Shown here in pieces: positions 37,701-45,758 of a stretch of 64,000 nucleotides of DNA; the stretch's first letter is position 1; each line of letters begins with the position of its first letter. Below the pieces are notes generated by a model. That model saw only the letters and a program-made list of their open reading frames with translations, made no database searches and was not told the DNA's origin. The translations under genes were made by a program, and so were the position numbers. The DNA is from DASWVC01 sp036401335 (GTDB lineage Bacteria; Verrucomicrobiota; Verrucomicrobiia; Chthoniobacterales; JAFAMB01): NCBI GenBank assembly GCA_036401335.1, contig DASWVC010000054.1, positions 1 through 64,000 of the forward strand. Reading direction: 5' to 3'.

Positions 37701-40268
37701 GTTTCCGTCCAGTTGCCGTTGGACGAGATGGTCGTTATCACCGGGCTCAGCGGTTCAGGCAAGTCGAGCCTCGCTTTCGACATTCTGTTTGCGGAAGGTC
37801 AACGCCGGTTCCTCGACAGCATGTCGGCTTACGCCCGGCAATTCGTCGAACAGCTCGAACGCCCGGAGGTCGACCATGTAGAGGGCCTGCCGCCAAGCGT
37901 GGCGATTGAACAACGGGTTAGCCAGGGAGGCGGGAAATCAACGGTCGCAACCGTCACGGAGGTGTACCACTTTCTGCGTCTCCTGTTTGCCAAGACGGGT
38001 ACCCAGTTCTGCCCGAAATGCCAGGTGCCTGTGGCCAAACAAAGCTTGGCAGCCATTACGCGGCAAACCCGCGAAATCCTGGCGGCGAAACCGGCCCTGC
38101 TCCTCGCGCCATTGGTGAAGGCGCGCAAGGGCTACCACAAGGAAGTGGCCGCCTGGGCTGCCCGTGCGGGCTACCGTGAACTCATCATTGACCAGCGCAG
38201 GCATGCGGTGACCAGTTTTCCGGAGCTGGAGCGCTACCGCGAACACACGATTGAGGCCGTGGTCGCCGACCTTCCGCGGGGGCAGACCGCCGACCTTCCC
38301 GCCCTGATCCGGACCGCGCTGAACCTTGGCCACGGTTCGGCGTTCCTGTTGGCCCAGGGCGGTTCGCGCACCGTCCTCAGCAGCGAGATGACCTGCCCAT
38401 CCTGCGGCACCGCGTTTGAAGAACTCGATCCGCGCCTGTTCTCGTTCAATTCACCCCATGGCTGGTGCGAAACCTGCCACGGGTTCGGCTTTATCCTGCC
38501 GTTTGCCCCGGAGGTCGACAAAGCGGAGTCGGTCCTCGAGGCGGAACTCATCCAGGAGCGTCGCAGCGATTACGTGGACCTGAGCGACGTATCCACGTGC
38601 CTTGCATGCGCCGGCAGCCGGTTGAACCCGGCAGCACGCGCAGTTCAAGTCCAGGGTTTCACGATCACCGAACTGGCGCATGCGCCCGTGAGCCACGCCC
38701 TTGATCTGGTGGGCAAGTTGCGGTTCACGGGTTCACAGAACGTGATTGCCGGCCCGATCCTGGCGGAAATCCGGCAACGGCTGCTCTTCATGGGACAGGT
38801 CGGCCTCGGGTACCTGGCCCTCGACCGCGCAGCCAAGACCCTGAGCGGCGGCGAGGCGCAGCGAATCCGGCTGGCGGCGCAGCTTGGATCCAACCTGCGC
38901 GGTGTGCTGTACGTGCTCGACGAACCAACCATCGGCCTGCACCCGCGCGACAACGATCGGCTCCTGGCCACGCTGGACGGCCTCAAGCGAAAAGGGAATA
39001 CCCTGGTGGTGGTGGAGCACGATGAAGAAACGATGCGTCGGGCCGACACGATCCTTGACCTTGGCCCGGGCGCCGGCCGTGACGGAGGACACGTGGTCGC
39101 CCTGGGCACGCTGAACGAGATCAAACGGCACCGAGGCTCGGTTACGGGCCAGTACCTGCGCAAGCCCATGGTTCACCCGGTGCACGGCAGCCGGCGTCCA
39201 CTGGAACACGTCCCTTGGCTCGAGCTGAAAGGCGCACACGCGAATAACCTTAAAAACGTTGAGGTGCGCTTTCCCATCGGCCGGCTGTCGGTGATCACCG
39301 GCGTGTCGGGCTCCGGCAAAAGCACCCTGTTGCGCTCAGTGCTGCTGCCGGCAGTGACGGCGCAGCTCGCGCCGCCTCGGAAAAGGAAGGGATCACCGCC
39401 GGAAGCCAGGGTGTCCGGGGTGCAGTACCTGGGCGGGGTTTATGAGGTCGATCAATCGCCCATCGGCAAATCCTCGCGGTCGATCCCGGCAACCTACGTA
39501 AAGGTCTTCGACGAGATCCGGAACCTGTTTGCGCAGCTCCCGGAGGCGAGGATTCGTGGCTTCAGCGCGAGCCGGTTTTCTTTTAACATGGAGGGAGGAC
39601 GCTGCGACGCCTGCGGCGGCCAGGGGATGGTGAAACTGGAGATGAGTTTTCTTCCCACGAGTTTCATTCCCTGCGAAGCATGCAGCGGAAAGCGGTTTAA
39701 TGCCCAGACGCTCGCGGTCCGGTACAACGAGAAAAGCATCGGAGAAATTCTTGAGCTGACCATCGCCGAGGCCGCCGCTTTTTTTCGGGCGCAGCCTAGA
39801 ATTTACCAGCCGCTACAACTGTTGGTAAGCACCGGCCTGGGGTACCTCGGCCTTGGCCAACCCAGCCCGACGCTCAGTGGCGGGGAGGCCCAGCGGTTGA
39901 AATTGGTAAGTGAGCTCAAAAGGGGCGTTGGAAGGGGTATCACCGAGCGGCTCCGGCATAACCAGACGCCTAAATCGAACCTGTACCTGCTCGAAGAACC
40001 CACAATTGGCTTGCACATGGCCGACGTGCGTCTCCTGATCGACGTGCTGCACCGGCTTGTGGACGACGGCAACACGGTCATTGTCATCGAACACAACCTG
40101 GATGTGATTGCCGAGGCGGATTACCTGGTCGACATCGGCCCGGAAGCCGGCTCCGCCGGAGGCGAAGTGGTGGCGACGGGCACCCCGGAGACCGTGGCCG
40201 ACCACCCGGTATCCCGTACCGCGCCGTTCTTAAAAAAGCTGCTCGCCGGCAAGGGGGGAGGGTTGTAA
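34755..40268 (+). CDS. uvrA: Tandem (double-length) UvrA excinuclease subunit with four ABC modules
   Basis: An 1837-residue protein made of two complete UvrA-like halves in one frame; normal UvrA is about 950. Walker A motifs are at about residues 39 (GPSGSGKSS), 640 (GVSGSGKST), 996 (GLSGSGKSS) and 1515 (GVSGSGKST). ABC signatures LSGGE are at about 487, 833, 1362 and 1705. Each half has UvrA-type zinc pairs, for example CDRCAGLGYEKVEMQF with CAECEGKRY, and CDACGGQGMVKLEMSF with CEACSGKRF. UvrA recognises damaged DNA and loads UvrB. The two halves are clearly diverged, so the duplication is old and not an assembly artefact. Whether both halves bind DNA and UvrB cannot be told here. No uvrB or uvrC is nearby. 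Confidence 0.93.
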   Translation: MAKAVHSRKNAITIRGARQNNLKGIDLDLALYQMHVVTGPSGSGKSSLAFDTIYAEGQRRYVETFSPYTRQFLERMDKPAVDEISGIPPAIAIEQGTRVRTTRSTVGTMTEINDYLKLLMARAASAFCPSCQRQVVPESAESITTEVLARLADKTVLVTFGVPAPPGTRAADFFGFLHQQGFVRVFLEGDVKRTDQPESVKRVPGLVPVIQDRLTVGEGSRARLTEAIEGSLKYGKGLVNVITLEPVADHRFSVGWHCPDCDLDIRPPSPGLFSFNNPLGACPACRGFGRTIGIDLDRALPDRSRSLAEGVVKPFQSGQMRECQHDLLNRARDRGVDIHAPFSGLPAPDQEWVVNGDRRPDVSLEELWESGGWYGVRGFFEWMEARTYKMHVRVFLSRYRAYTLCETCRGTRFKPETLNYALVISDRRYTLPDLQNLPVAELVQTMQQCPLNPADTNVEMLRGQVVTRLQYLVDVGLGYLTLDRSTRSLSGGEVQRVNLTTCLGASLVNTLFVLDEPSVGLHPRDVDRLVQVLHGLRNKGNTLLVVEHEEAVMRAADNLIEIGPGRGEHGGKLVFEGCADRLHEAPAESLTAAYLLGRKRIPSDRGRRVPKQFIEVVGAREHNLKNLHARIPLGVFCAVTGVSGSGKSTLIQNVLYENLIRLKGQASEELPGLCDRITGAHLVDEVMLVDQSPLGRSPRSTPAVYIGIFDRIREMFAATPEAEAASLTPGVFSFNSGTGRCDRCAGLGYEKVEMQFLSDQYVRCAECEGKRYQPHVLEVKLAGKNIFEILQLTVTEAMDFFRPLPFGDTVQPPLELLRQVGLGYLRLGQPVNVLSGGESQRLKLVGHLTEKTKQNQNALLIFDEPTTGLHFDDIAVLLETFHRLVERGNSLLVIEHNLDVLQSADYLLDLGPEAGEQGGTMVAAGTPEEVARVEASHTGRFLRERFSRKGQVYPTARTRPKTTAVLPPVISLHGARHHNLKNVSVQLPLDEMVVITGLSGSGKSSLAFDILFAEGQRRFLDSMSAYARQFVEQLERPEVDHVEGLPPSVAIEQRVSQGGGKSTVATVTEVYHFLRLLFAKTGTQFCPKCQVPVAKQSLAAITRQTREILAAKPALLLAPLVKARKGYHKEVAAWAARAGYRELIIDQRRHAVTSFPELERYREHTIEAVVADLPRGQTADLPALIRTALNLGHGSAFLLAQGGSRTVLSSEMTCPSCGTAFEELDPRLFSFNSPHGWCETCHGFGFILPFAPEVDKAESVLEAELIQERRSDYVDLSDVSTCLACAGSRLNPAARAVQVQGFTITELAHAPVSHALDLVGKLRFTGSQNVIAGPILAEIRQRLLFMGQVGLGYLALDRAAKTLSGGEAQRIRLAAQLGSNLRGVLYVLDEPTIGLHPRDNDRLLATLDGLKRKGNTLVVVEHDEETMRRADTILDLGPGAGRDGGHVVALGTLNEIKRHRGSVTGQYLRKPMVHPVHGSRRPLEHVPWLELKGAHANNLKNVEVRFPIGRLSVITGVSGSGKSTLLRSVLLPAVTAQLAPPRKRKGSPPEARVSGVQYLGGVYEVDQSPIGKSSRSIPATYVKVFDEIRNLFAQLPEARIRGFSASRFSFNMEGGRCDACGGQGMVKLEMSFLPTSFIPCEACSGKRFNAQTLAVRYNEKSIGEILELTIAEAAAFFRAQPRIYQPLQLLVSTGLGYLGLGQPSPTLSGGEAQRLKLVSELKRGVGRGITERLRHNQTPKSNLYLLEEPTIGLHMADVRLLIDVLHRLVDDGNTVIVIEHNLDVIAEADYLVDIGPEAGSAGGEVVATGTPETVADHPVSRTAPFLKKLLAGKGGGL

Positions 40269-40452
40269 CAATTGTATGAATGGTATCAGTTGTATCAATA
40301 GGGCCATCGGTTTGCATTGTCCTAAAAACCGCTAAGCTCCAGTGACCTGCCAAACCCGGCCTTCCCGCACGCACCTCGGGAATACATTCTGGCAACGCCG
40401 CAGGTCAGCAAAATTGATACAATCGATACCATTCATACAACTGATACAATTT
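40267..40452. repeat. MITE-like inverted-repeat element, copy 2 (uvrA-methyltransferase)
   Basis: The left arm (40267-40300) contains TTGTATGAATGGTATCAGTT and the right arm (40410-40452) its near-perfect inverse (GATACCATTCATACAACTGA). About 110 bases lie between. The left arm touches the uvrA stop and the right arm the methyltransferase stop, so the element fills this convergent gap and may serve as a two-way transcription end. Copy 1 with the same arms is at 25613-25720. Confidence 0.65.
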
Positions 40453-40453
40453 C

Positions 40454-41143
40454 TTAAGGCTTCAGCCTTACCTTGCCACGGTGGATCATCGCGCCGCGGT
40501 CACGGAAATAGCGCTCCAGCTCCGGCGTAAAATGCCCGTAATCCTCCGGGTTTAGCGCCAGGAAAATCTCGGCACCCGGCTTTAAAATTCGCGTCTCGAG
40601 GTCCCGAAGGAAAAACTCCCATTCCGGCGGACCCCAAACTTGATTGCTACGATGACCGTTGAAACAGATGGCAAAGGCGGTGACCAGGTCAAACTTGCGC
40701 CCCAATTCCGGGAGGGGTTCATAGGGGTTGATCCGCCAGATCACCCGCTCCACCCCGAGCAGCGCCACCATTTCTCCAAAATACACGGGCTCCGGTAAAT
40801 CCAGGCCAAGGCCGCGGTGCCCAAGCTGTTGGCAAGTGAAAAGGAAGTAACCTGCACCGCTCCCGAGATCGAGAATTTCCTTGCCGGTTGCCCGGTCAAG
40901 GTGCAACTCGCGCACCTGACCGACTGCCTTTTTCAACCAGTGCTCCGCGTTTACGTATTTCGGCCAAGCCCACTTTTCCCCGGGGACTTCGTATTTGGCC
41001 CGGATCCGATCGAGCCCTTCAAGGTCGATTTTCTTGAGTAGGGCTTCGGGTTCCAACGGATGGCGCCAGCGGTAGTAGGCGTCCATGGCACTCTCGATGA
41101 ACTCACCGGTCCAAACTTTTTCCAATTTGCGAGTTAGTTGCAT
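40454..41143 (-). CDS. Class I SAM-dependent methyltransferase
   Basis: A 229-residue protein. A Rossmann-type methyltransferase core is shown by motif I EILDLGSGAGYFLF (about residues 88-101), motif II GLGLDLPEP, motif IV KFDLVTAFAICFNG and the LKPGAEIFLALNPE segment. The N-terminal 85 residues are helical and charged and may bind the substrate. It is 74 bases downstream of the GT9 gene in the same direction, so a role in modifying a cell-surface glycan is possible but unproven. It ends against the MITE-like element. Confidence 0.8.
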   Translation of the reverse strand: MQLTRKLEKVWTGEFIESAMDAYYRWRHPLEPEALLKKIDLEGLDRIRAKYEVPGEKWAWPKYVNAEHWLKKAVGQVRELHLDRATGKEILDLGSGAGYFLFTCQQLGHRGLGLDLPEPVYFGEMVALLGVERVIWRINPYEPLPELGRKFDLVTAFAICFNGHRSNQVWGPPEWEFFLRDLETRILKPGAEIFLALNPEDYGHFTPELERYFRDRGAMIHRGKVRLKP

Positions 41144-41217
41144 ACGGAATCGGGTCGCCTCTGCCGCTTGGCGTTGACCGCGGGCAATCTTTCACATTCC
41201 GTGACCTTGCCAAGCCG

Positions 41218-42165
41218 TCAACCTTCCGTGGGCCGGGCTTGGCGGCTTCCGTGCGGTTGCTGGAGCCAAGGCCAGAACTCCGCCCAAACGGCTCCGGGAT
41301 CCAGCTCGGGAAGGCGTCGTGTGGGCGCCCGGATTACCTTAACGTCCGGGCCGCGCGGGGCCCATACCTCCGGGTTCGTCGGCCCGAACAGGGCAAAGAC
41401 GGGCGTGCCGGCAGCGGCCGCCAAGTGCGAAATCCCGGAATCGTGACCCAGGAGGGCACGGCACCGGGACAGGCGGCCGGCCAGTTCCGGAAGGGGCAAC
41501 CCGCGCCAGCACTCAACTTGAAGGTCGGGCAATCGGGCCAGGAACTCGTCCGTGGCGGCAGCGTCGGCTTCTCCGCAAACCAGGGTCACCGGCTGCTCGG
41601 GCAGGACTTTCCGTAACTGGCGCACGAGGTCCGCCCAATGGCTGACGGGCCAGTTCTTTGCTCTTGCTCCGCTTCCCACGTGCAAGGCAAGGGGGTGGCG
41701 GGAGTTTTCCTGGCCGCGATCGACCGCGATCGGCAAAGTCGGCCAACCCAGCGCCACGCGACCCAACAAAGCATTTACCGGGAAGGCGAGTTGCTCCAGG
41801 GCGTGCGGTCCGCGTTCGTCAACGCGACTCGGCCCCACCACCAGCCGGCCGACACCGAGGCGGGCGAGGTTCCCGGCGACCACTTTGTCGGGATCGAAAA
41901 GGTAGCTCAGCGCCAGGTCGGCATTGCGCACGGCGTCCACCCAAGGCTGCGCCGGGAACTCCCCGCTGCGGAAAAGGCTGGTGAGGGCGCCTCCGTTCAA
42001 ATCGTAAGTTGCCGTGGCAGGAAACGGATGGGCCAGGCGCGCCTGCGGCATCGTTCCAAAAAGGTAAATCTCAGCCTGCGGGTACGCGCTTCGCAGCGCC
42101 ACCAGGGTCGGAAGGGTCAGCAGGAAATCACCCAGCGCGCCTCCTCGAAAGACGAGAACCTTCAA
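41218..42165 (-). CDS. Glycosyltransferase family 9 (heptosyltransferase-like)
   Basis: A 315-residue GT-B enzyme of family GT9. The N-terminus VLVFRGGALGDFLLTLPTL is the family signature (R-x-G-x-x-G-D). The donor-binding half contains LALHVGSGARAKNWP, and the C-terminal LGHDSGISHLAAAAGTPVFALFGPTNPEVWAP is the classic nucleotide-sugar motif. GT9 enzymes usually add heptose to the LPS core, which fits a diderm envelope; the sugar here is unknown. It starts 4 bases after the small lipoprotein gene, so the two are in one operon. Confidence 0.9.
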   Translation of the reverse strand: MKVLVFRGGALGDFLLTLPTLVALRSAYPQAEIYLFGTMPQARLAHPFPATATYDLNGGALTSLFRSGEFPAQPWVDAVRNADLALSYLFDPDKVVAGNLARLGVGRLVVGPSRVDERGPHALEQLAFPVNALLGRVALGWPTLPIAVDRGQENSRHPLALHVGSGARAKNWPVSHWADLVRQLRKVLPEQPVTLVCGEADAAATDEFLARLPDLQVECWRGLPLPELAGRLSRCRALLGHDSGISHLAAAAGTPVFALFGPTNPEVWAPRGPDVKVIRAPTRRLPELDPGAVWAEFWPWLQQPHGSRQARPTEG

Positions 42166-42169
42166 AGCA

Positions 42170-42358
42170 CTACTGGTTCATGCCCGGGACCGATCCCAAC
42201 TGGCCCGCCTGTTCCCACTGTTCGGGCCGATTCCACGGGATCGTACTGTCCGGCTGACCAAATTGTGGTTTCTGTTCGGTGGTGTCGCCGTGCGTGCCAC
42301 CCCCTTGGCAACTCGCCAGCAACACTGCTCCCGCTAAAAGCAAAAACGCTTTTTTCAT
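42170..42358 (-). CDS. Small lipoprotein
   Basis: A 62-residue protein with a clear type II signal peptide: MKKAFLLLAGAVLLASC, lipobox LASC with Cys17 as lipidation site. The 45-residue mature part is hydrophilic and unordered-looking, rich in Gly, Gln and Pro, with no known domain. It overlaps the upstream coiled-coil gene by ATGA and lies 4 bases before the GT9 gene. An envelope function is likely; nothing more can be said. Confidence 0.8.
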   Translation of the reverse strand: MKKAFLLLAGAVLLASCQGGGTHGDTTEQKPQFGQPDSTIPWNRPEQWEQAGQLGSVPGMNQ

Positions 42359-43074
42359 CGTGTACTAGGGACCACCAGGTCACCTACGGCAACCTTTGCA
42401 AAATTCTCAGGGGCCGAAGTAACAAACTCTGCCACGCAACTGTCCCTTTCCGCTGAAACGACGCGCAACTCCCGTAAACCCTGCCCGTTTCTAATCACCT
42501 CAAGGCGTGCGTTGGCCCCAATTCCCGAATCGGTGCCGAGGCTGATTGTCAAAGCCTGGGCGTCCGGATTCATGGATAAGATGCTTCCTTCAATCGGCAG
42601 GGGCAGTGCGGTCCGTGTCCCGGCGGGAATGCCGGCCGCGCTGATCCGGAGCTGATTCAGGGTGTCTTCCACCCGAACCAATCGTCCGGCCAAAGCGTTA
42701 CGTTCATTTTCGGCCCGTTGCTTCTGCTCAACGTTCCGTCCGGCCTCGGCCAGGGCAGCGGTCAGGGCGCGATTCTCTTTTTCGCGCGCATCGAGTTGTT
42801 CCACGGCCTGGTTAAGCCGCGTTCGGGTGCGGGTCAGGTCGGCACTGGCCTTTTGCTGTTGATCTTGCAGCGCATTCAATTCACCGGTCTGCCGCTCGTC
42901 GTTCAGCCGCAACCGTTCACCCAGACCAGCTGCAGCCTGTTTCGCCCGCTCACTTTCCTGACGTGCCGCGGCAAGGTCCTGGGTGACCCGCGTGAGCTTC
43001 TCCCGGTTAAACAAGCCGAGGGCGCCCGCTCCGAACGCACAGATGACAGAAACTGTGAGGAGAAACCGAAGCAT
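42355..43074 (-). CDS. Membrane-anchored coiled-coil protein
   Basis: A 239-residue protein with one N-terminal membrane segment (LTVSVICAFGAGALGLF). A long predicted coiled coil rich in Ala, Gln, Arg, Glu follows (about residues 25-140). The C-terminal beta-rich domain contains IEGSILSMNPDAQALTISLGTDSGIGANARLEVIRNG and ends VGDLVVPSTR. That domain resembles small periplasmic barrel domains of the MreC kind, but I cannot assign it. It is the first gene of a unit with the lipoprotein, GT9 and methyltransferase genes, so an envelope role is plausible. Confidence 0.75.
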   Translation of the reverse strand: MLRFLLTVSVICAFGAGALGLFNREKLTRVTQDLAAARQESERAKQAAAGLGERLRLNDERQTGELNALQDQQQKASADLTRTRTRLNQAVEQLDAREKENRALTAALAEAGRNVEQKQRAENERNALAGRLVRVEDTLNQLRISAAGIPAGTRTALPLPIEGSILSMNPDAQALTISLGTDSGIGANARLEVIRNGQGLRELRVVSAERDSCVAEFVTSAPENFAKVAVGDLVVPSTR

Positions 43075-43266
43075 CTGCTACCCTCAAAGGAAGACCTTGG
43101 CCGAACAGGGCCGCTGATAATGCGTTGCGGTGGCCAATGCAAGGGGCATTTTCTTGACCCGAGAACAAGCTGAGAGCGGCTGGCCGTTGCGCCGCGCCGG
43201 TCAAAACTTGGAAGTTGCCGTTGCAATCTCCTGGCAGGCAATCGAAATGAAAGAGGGGGGGAAGTG

Positions 43267-45027
43267 ATGCCGTTTGGTCAAGGAGCCGCCCGGGTCGGCT
43301 TTAAACGCACGGAGCGGGGTTTGAGGCGACCAGGTATAGTTTCCAAATTACTGGCCTTGTTCGGGCGCGACGGCAACGACCGTGGTTCCGAGGATGGCAG
43401 GGTTGTCCCAGGCGATGTCTCGCTGCCCTGGAAAGTGTTGCTTTACCTGCCGTTTGATTCGGAGGTGCCATCCTGGATCAGCAGCGTTGCCAAACGCGGG
43501 TTCCAGGTCGAAGTCCGCACAACACCGGATTTACCATCGGTTGCGCACCGGCCGGACGCGGTGCTGATAGACACTTCGGACCGGGTGGAGGAGGCGGTTC
43601 GATACGTGAAGCGCGCACAGGTCCACTTTGGAGGCCAAGCCGTTTTCACGGCGGTATTGGTGCACTCGCCGGACTTCATGCGAACACAAGGAAAACGGCT
43701 TCTGGACGCGGGAGCATCGCGGGTGTTCCAACCAACCAACGCCCGCGACGCACAGATCCTGACCGGACTGAAAGTCGCGTTCACTCCAGGTTACCTGGAC
43801 CCATCCCTACAATTTCCACCCTTACAATCCTTAAGACCGTTGCCTCCCGCCGGCGAAGCGGGAGCTTCTCACAACCACATTCTACTTGTGGTGGACGACC
43901 CGGTGATCGCCAACCTATTGACCAGGATCCTGGAGGAAGGTGAATTTACCACGACCGTGATCCCGGACGTGGAAGCGGCGATGAGGTGGTTGGAACACGC
44001 CCATCCGGCGGCGGTGTTGCTTGATTCGGTTCTGCCGGGCCTGGCGGGCCTTGAAGCGGTAAAACGGTTCCATGCTCCGCGTGCTACGGGCACCGCTTTG
44101 CCGGTCGTGGTTTTCGTTGGCACCCTGGCGCCGGTCTCCGAGAACCAACTGCTTGAAGCCGGCGCGGCCCAAGTGTACCGGAAAGCCGACGTCGATGCGC
44201 GCAAGCTGTTGAACACGTTTGCAGCCCTTCTTCGTCGGGCCCCCTCGGATGAACATGGCGTGGGGTTCGACGATAAGGCTGCCGCATTTTCTAAACCAGA
44301 TTCGGTTTTGTTCGGCGAAATCCGGGAGGTGCTCATGCAGCAAGCGCCAGGGATCTGTGGCGAACTGCTCCGCTTGCTGGGTCAGGTGGCCCACGAGGAA
44401 AACCCGGAAACCGAAAAACTGAAGCAACTGCACCGGAAGCTGCACTCGTTGGCCGGGCACGCAGGGCTGGCCGGTTTATCTCGAGTGAGCACCCTGGCCG
44501 GAGCTTTGGCGTCATTGGTCGACGAACTCCTCGGGCGCAACGCATCGTTCACCCACTCGATCCGACGCACCCTGGCTCAAGGCATCGAGCTTACCACTGA
44601 GCTTTTCGGAAGGGCGGACGAATTCATGCCCGCAACGATTCCCGTGTTGGCGGTGGATGACGAAGAGGTCAGCCGGCGGGTGTTGAGTCACGCCCTCCAG
44701 AAAGTGGACCTTCGCCCCACCGTTCTTTCGTCTTCGGAGGAGGCGTTGCCGGAAGTCCGGGCACGCCGGTATGACCTGATTTTTCTGGACGTCGAAATGC
44801 CAGGCTTAAGCGGCCTGGAACTGTGCCGCCGGATCCGGGAATTGCCAGCCTACCGCACGACGCCGGTAGTGTTTGTCACGTCAAAGGACTCACTGGCAAT
44901 CTCTCTGGAAACCGCAAGAAGCGGCGGTACGGATTTTATCAAAAAACCGTTTGGCCTTCGGGAACTGGCCGTAAAAGCGCTGATTTACCTGTTGGAACAA
45001 CCGGGCACGCCGCCTTCATCGGGCTAA
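43267..45027 (+). CDS. Multi-domain response regulator: REC-like, REC, Hpt, REC
   Basis: A 586-residue cytoplasmic signalling protein. Residues about 55-180 form a receiver-like fold that ends its central strand at LIDTSD but lacks the usual acidic pocket. A second receiver starts at HILLVVDDPVIANLL (about 204) with phospho-acceptor Asp in LLDSVLPG (about 253). A histidine phosphotransfer domain follows, with LHRKLHSLAGHAGL (candidate His393); the usual Lys of H-x-L-K-G is Ala. The last receiver starts VLAVDDEEVSRRVL, with Asp in IFLDVEMPG (about 505) and lysine in FIKKPF. No DNA-binding or enzymatic output domain is present, so it may act in a phosphorelay. ATG 43267 follows a purine-rich AGGGGGGAAGTG; a GTG one codon earlier is possible. 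Confidence 0.82.
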   Translation: MPFGQGAARVGFKRTERGLRRPGIVSKLLALFGRDGNDRGSEDGRVVPGDVSLPWKVLLYLPFDSEVPSWISSVAKRGFQVEVRTTPDLPSVAHRPDAVLIDTSDRVEEAVRYVKRAQVHFGGQAVFTAVLVHSPDFMRTQGKRLLDAGASRVFQPTNARDAQILTGLKVAFTPGYLDPSLQFPPLQSLRPLPPAGEAGASHNHILLVVDDPVIANLLTRILEEGEFTTTVIPDVEAAMRWLEHAHPAAVLLDSVLPGLAGLEAVKRFHAPRATGTALPVVVFVGTLAPVSENQLLEAGAAQVYRKADVDARKLLNTFAALLRRAPSDEHGVGFDDKAAAFSKPDSVLFGEIREVLMQQAPGICGELLRLLGQVAHEENPETEKLKQLHRKLHSLAGHAGLAGLSRVSTLAGALASLVDELLGRNASFTHSIRRTLAQGIELTTELFGRADEFMPATIPVLAVDDEEVSRRVLSHALQKVDLRPTVLSSSEEALPEVRARRYDLIFLDVEMPGLSGLELCRRIRELPAYRTTPVVFVTSKDSLAISLETARSGGTDFIKKPFGLRELAVKALIYLLEQPGTPPSSG

Positions 45028-45104
45028 GGCGAGGATCGAGAAGCCGGGAAATCTGGCCACACAATTCCGTTGCCGGGACCCGCATCCTGTCCCATGGTTC
45101 AACA

Positions 45105-45200
45105 CCGTCAGGGACTATGGATCGTAGACACGCGAACCCCGCCAGGGCAGGAATGCAGCAACGGTAGTGTGCTTTGCGTTGCCGTAGTTCTCTGACGGCT
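45105..45200 (+). ncRNA. ffs: Small SRP RNA (4.5S type)
   Basis: A 96-base hairpin RNA. The ends CCGTCAG (45105-45111) and CTGACGG (45192-45198) pair, and the stem continues with GACTATGG against CCGTAGTT. The apical part has the conserved SRP domain IV pattern: CGCCAGGGCA, GGAA tetraloop, TGCAGCAACGG. The 3' end runs directly into CTTTTTTT, which works as a terminator. It binds Ffh and targets membrane proteins. It lies between the response-regulator and SPW genes. There is no Alu domain. Confidence 0.9.
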
Positions 45201-45342
45201 TTTTTTGACTTTTTGACGGGATGTCTGGCAAATGTTGAAACTCACGGTCAGTAGTGCCCCGACGCCTTCCTTCCCGAATCGCTGAACCTTGTTGCAGGGT
45301 TCCAACCGAAGCAGCCAACCTGCGCCGCCGCGAAAAGAAAGG

Positions 45343-45717
45343 ATGAAAATCGTACCACGCAATGTGCATGGCATTCTTGACTACCTGGTAGGCCTGCTGC
45401 TGGCGGCGTCGCCCTGGCTCTTCCATTTTGCCGATGGTGGACCCGCTACGTTCATTCCGGTTGTGCTTGGCCTGGGGGCGCTTCTTTACAGCTTGCTCAC
45501 GGATTACGAACTTGGCGTGGCGCGCATCATCCCCTTTACCACCCACCTGATACTGGATTTCGTGTCCGGCGTTCTGTTGCTCGTCTCGCCCTGGCTGTTT
45601 GGCTTTCACGACCATGTTTACCTTCCCCACGTCGTGTTCGGTCTGCTGGAGATCGGTGCGGCCGTCATGACTCGTAACGATGCCGTGGCCAACATCAATC
45701 GGGTGGTTCGCCGGTGA
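45343..45717 (+). CDS. SPW-repeat membrane protein
   Basis: A 124-residue membrane protein with four hydrophobic segments and two SPW repeats: LAASPWLFHFADG and LVSPWLFGFHDH. It belongs to the SPW family (PF03779), small integral membrane proteins of unknown function. The ATG at 45343 follows GAAAGAAAGG, a good ribosome-binding site. The C-terminus after the last helix is short and basic (NINRVVRR). No clear operon partner. Confidence 0.85.
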   Translation: MKIVPRNVHGILDYLVGLLLAASPWLFHFADGGPATFIPVVLGLGALLYSLLTDYELGVARIIPFTTHLILDFVSGVLLLVSPWLFGFHDHVYLPHVVFGLLEIGAAVMTRNDAVANINRVVRR

Positions 45718-45758
45718 GCACCTTGCAGCGGTGAAAAGCCGTTGGTGAAATCCAAAGG

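Noticed and set aside
45031..45104. A promoter for the SRP RNA (TTGCCG about 17 bases before CATGGT)
   Set aside because: Both boxes match the consensus poorly, so it is not listed as a feature.
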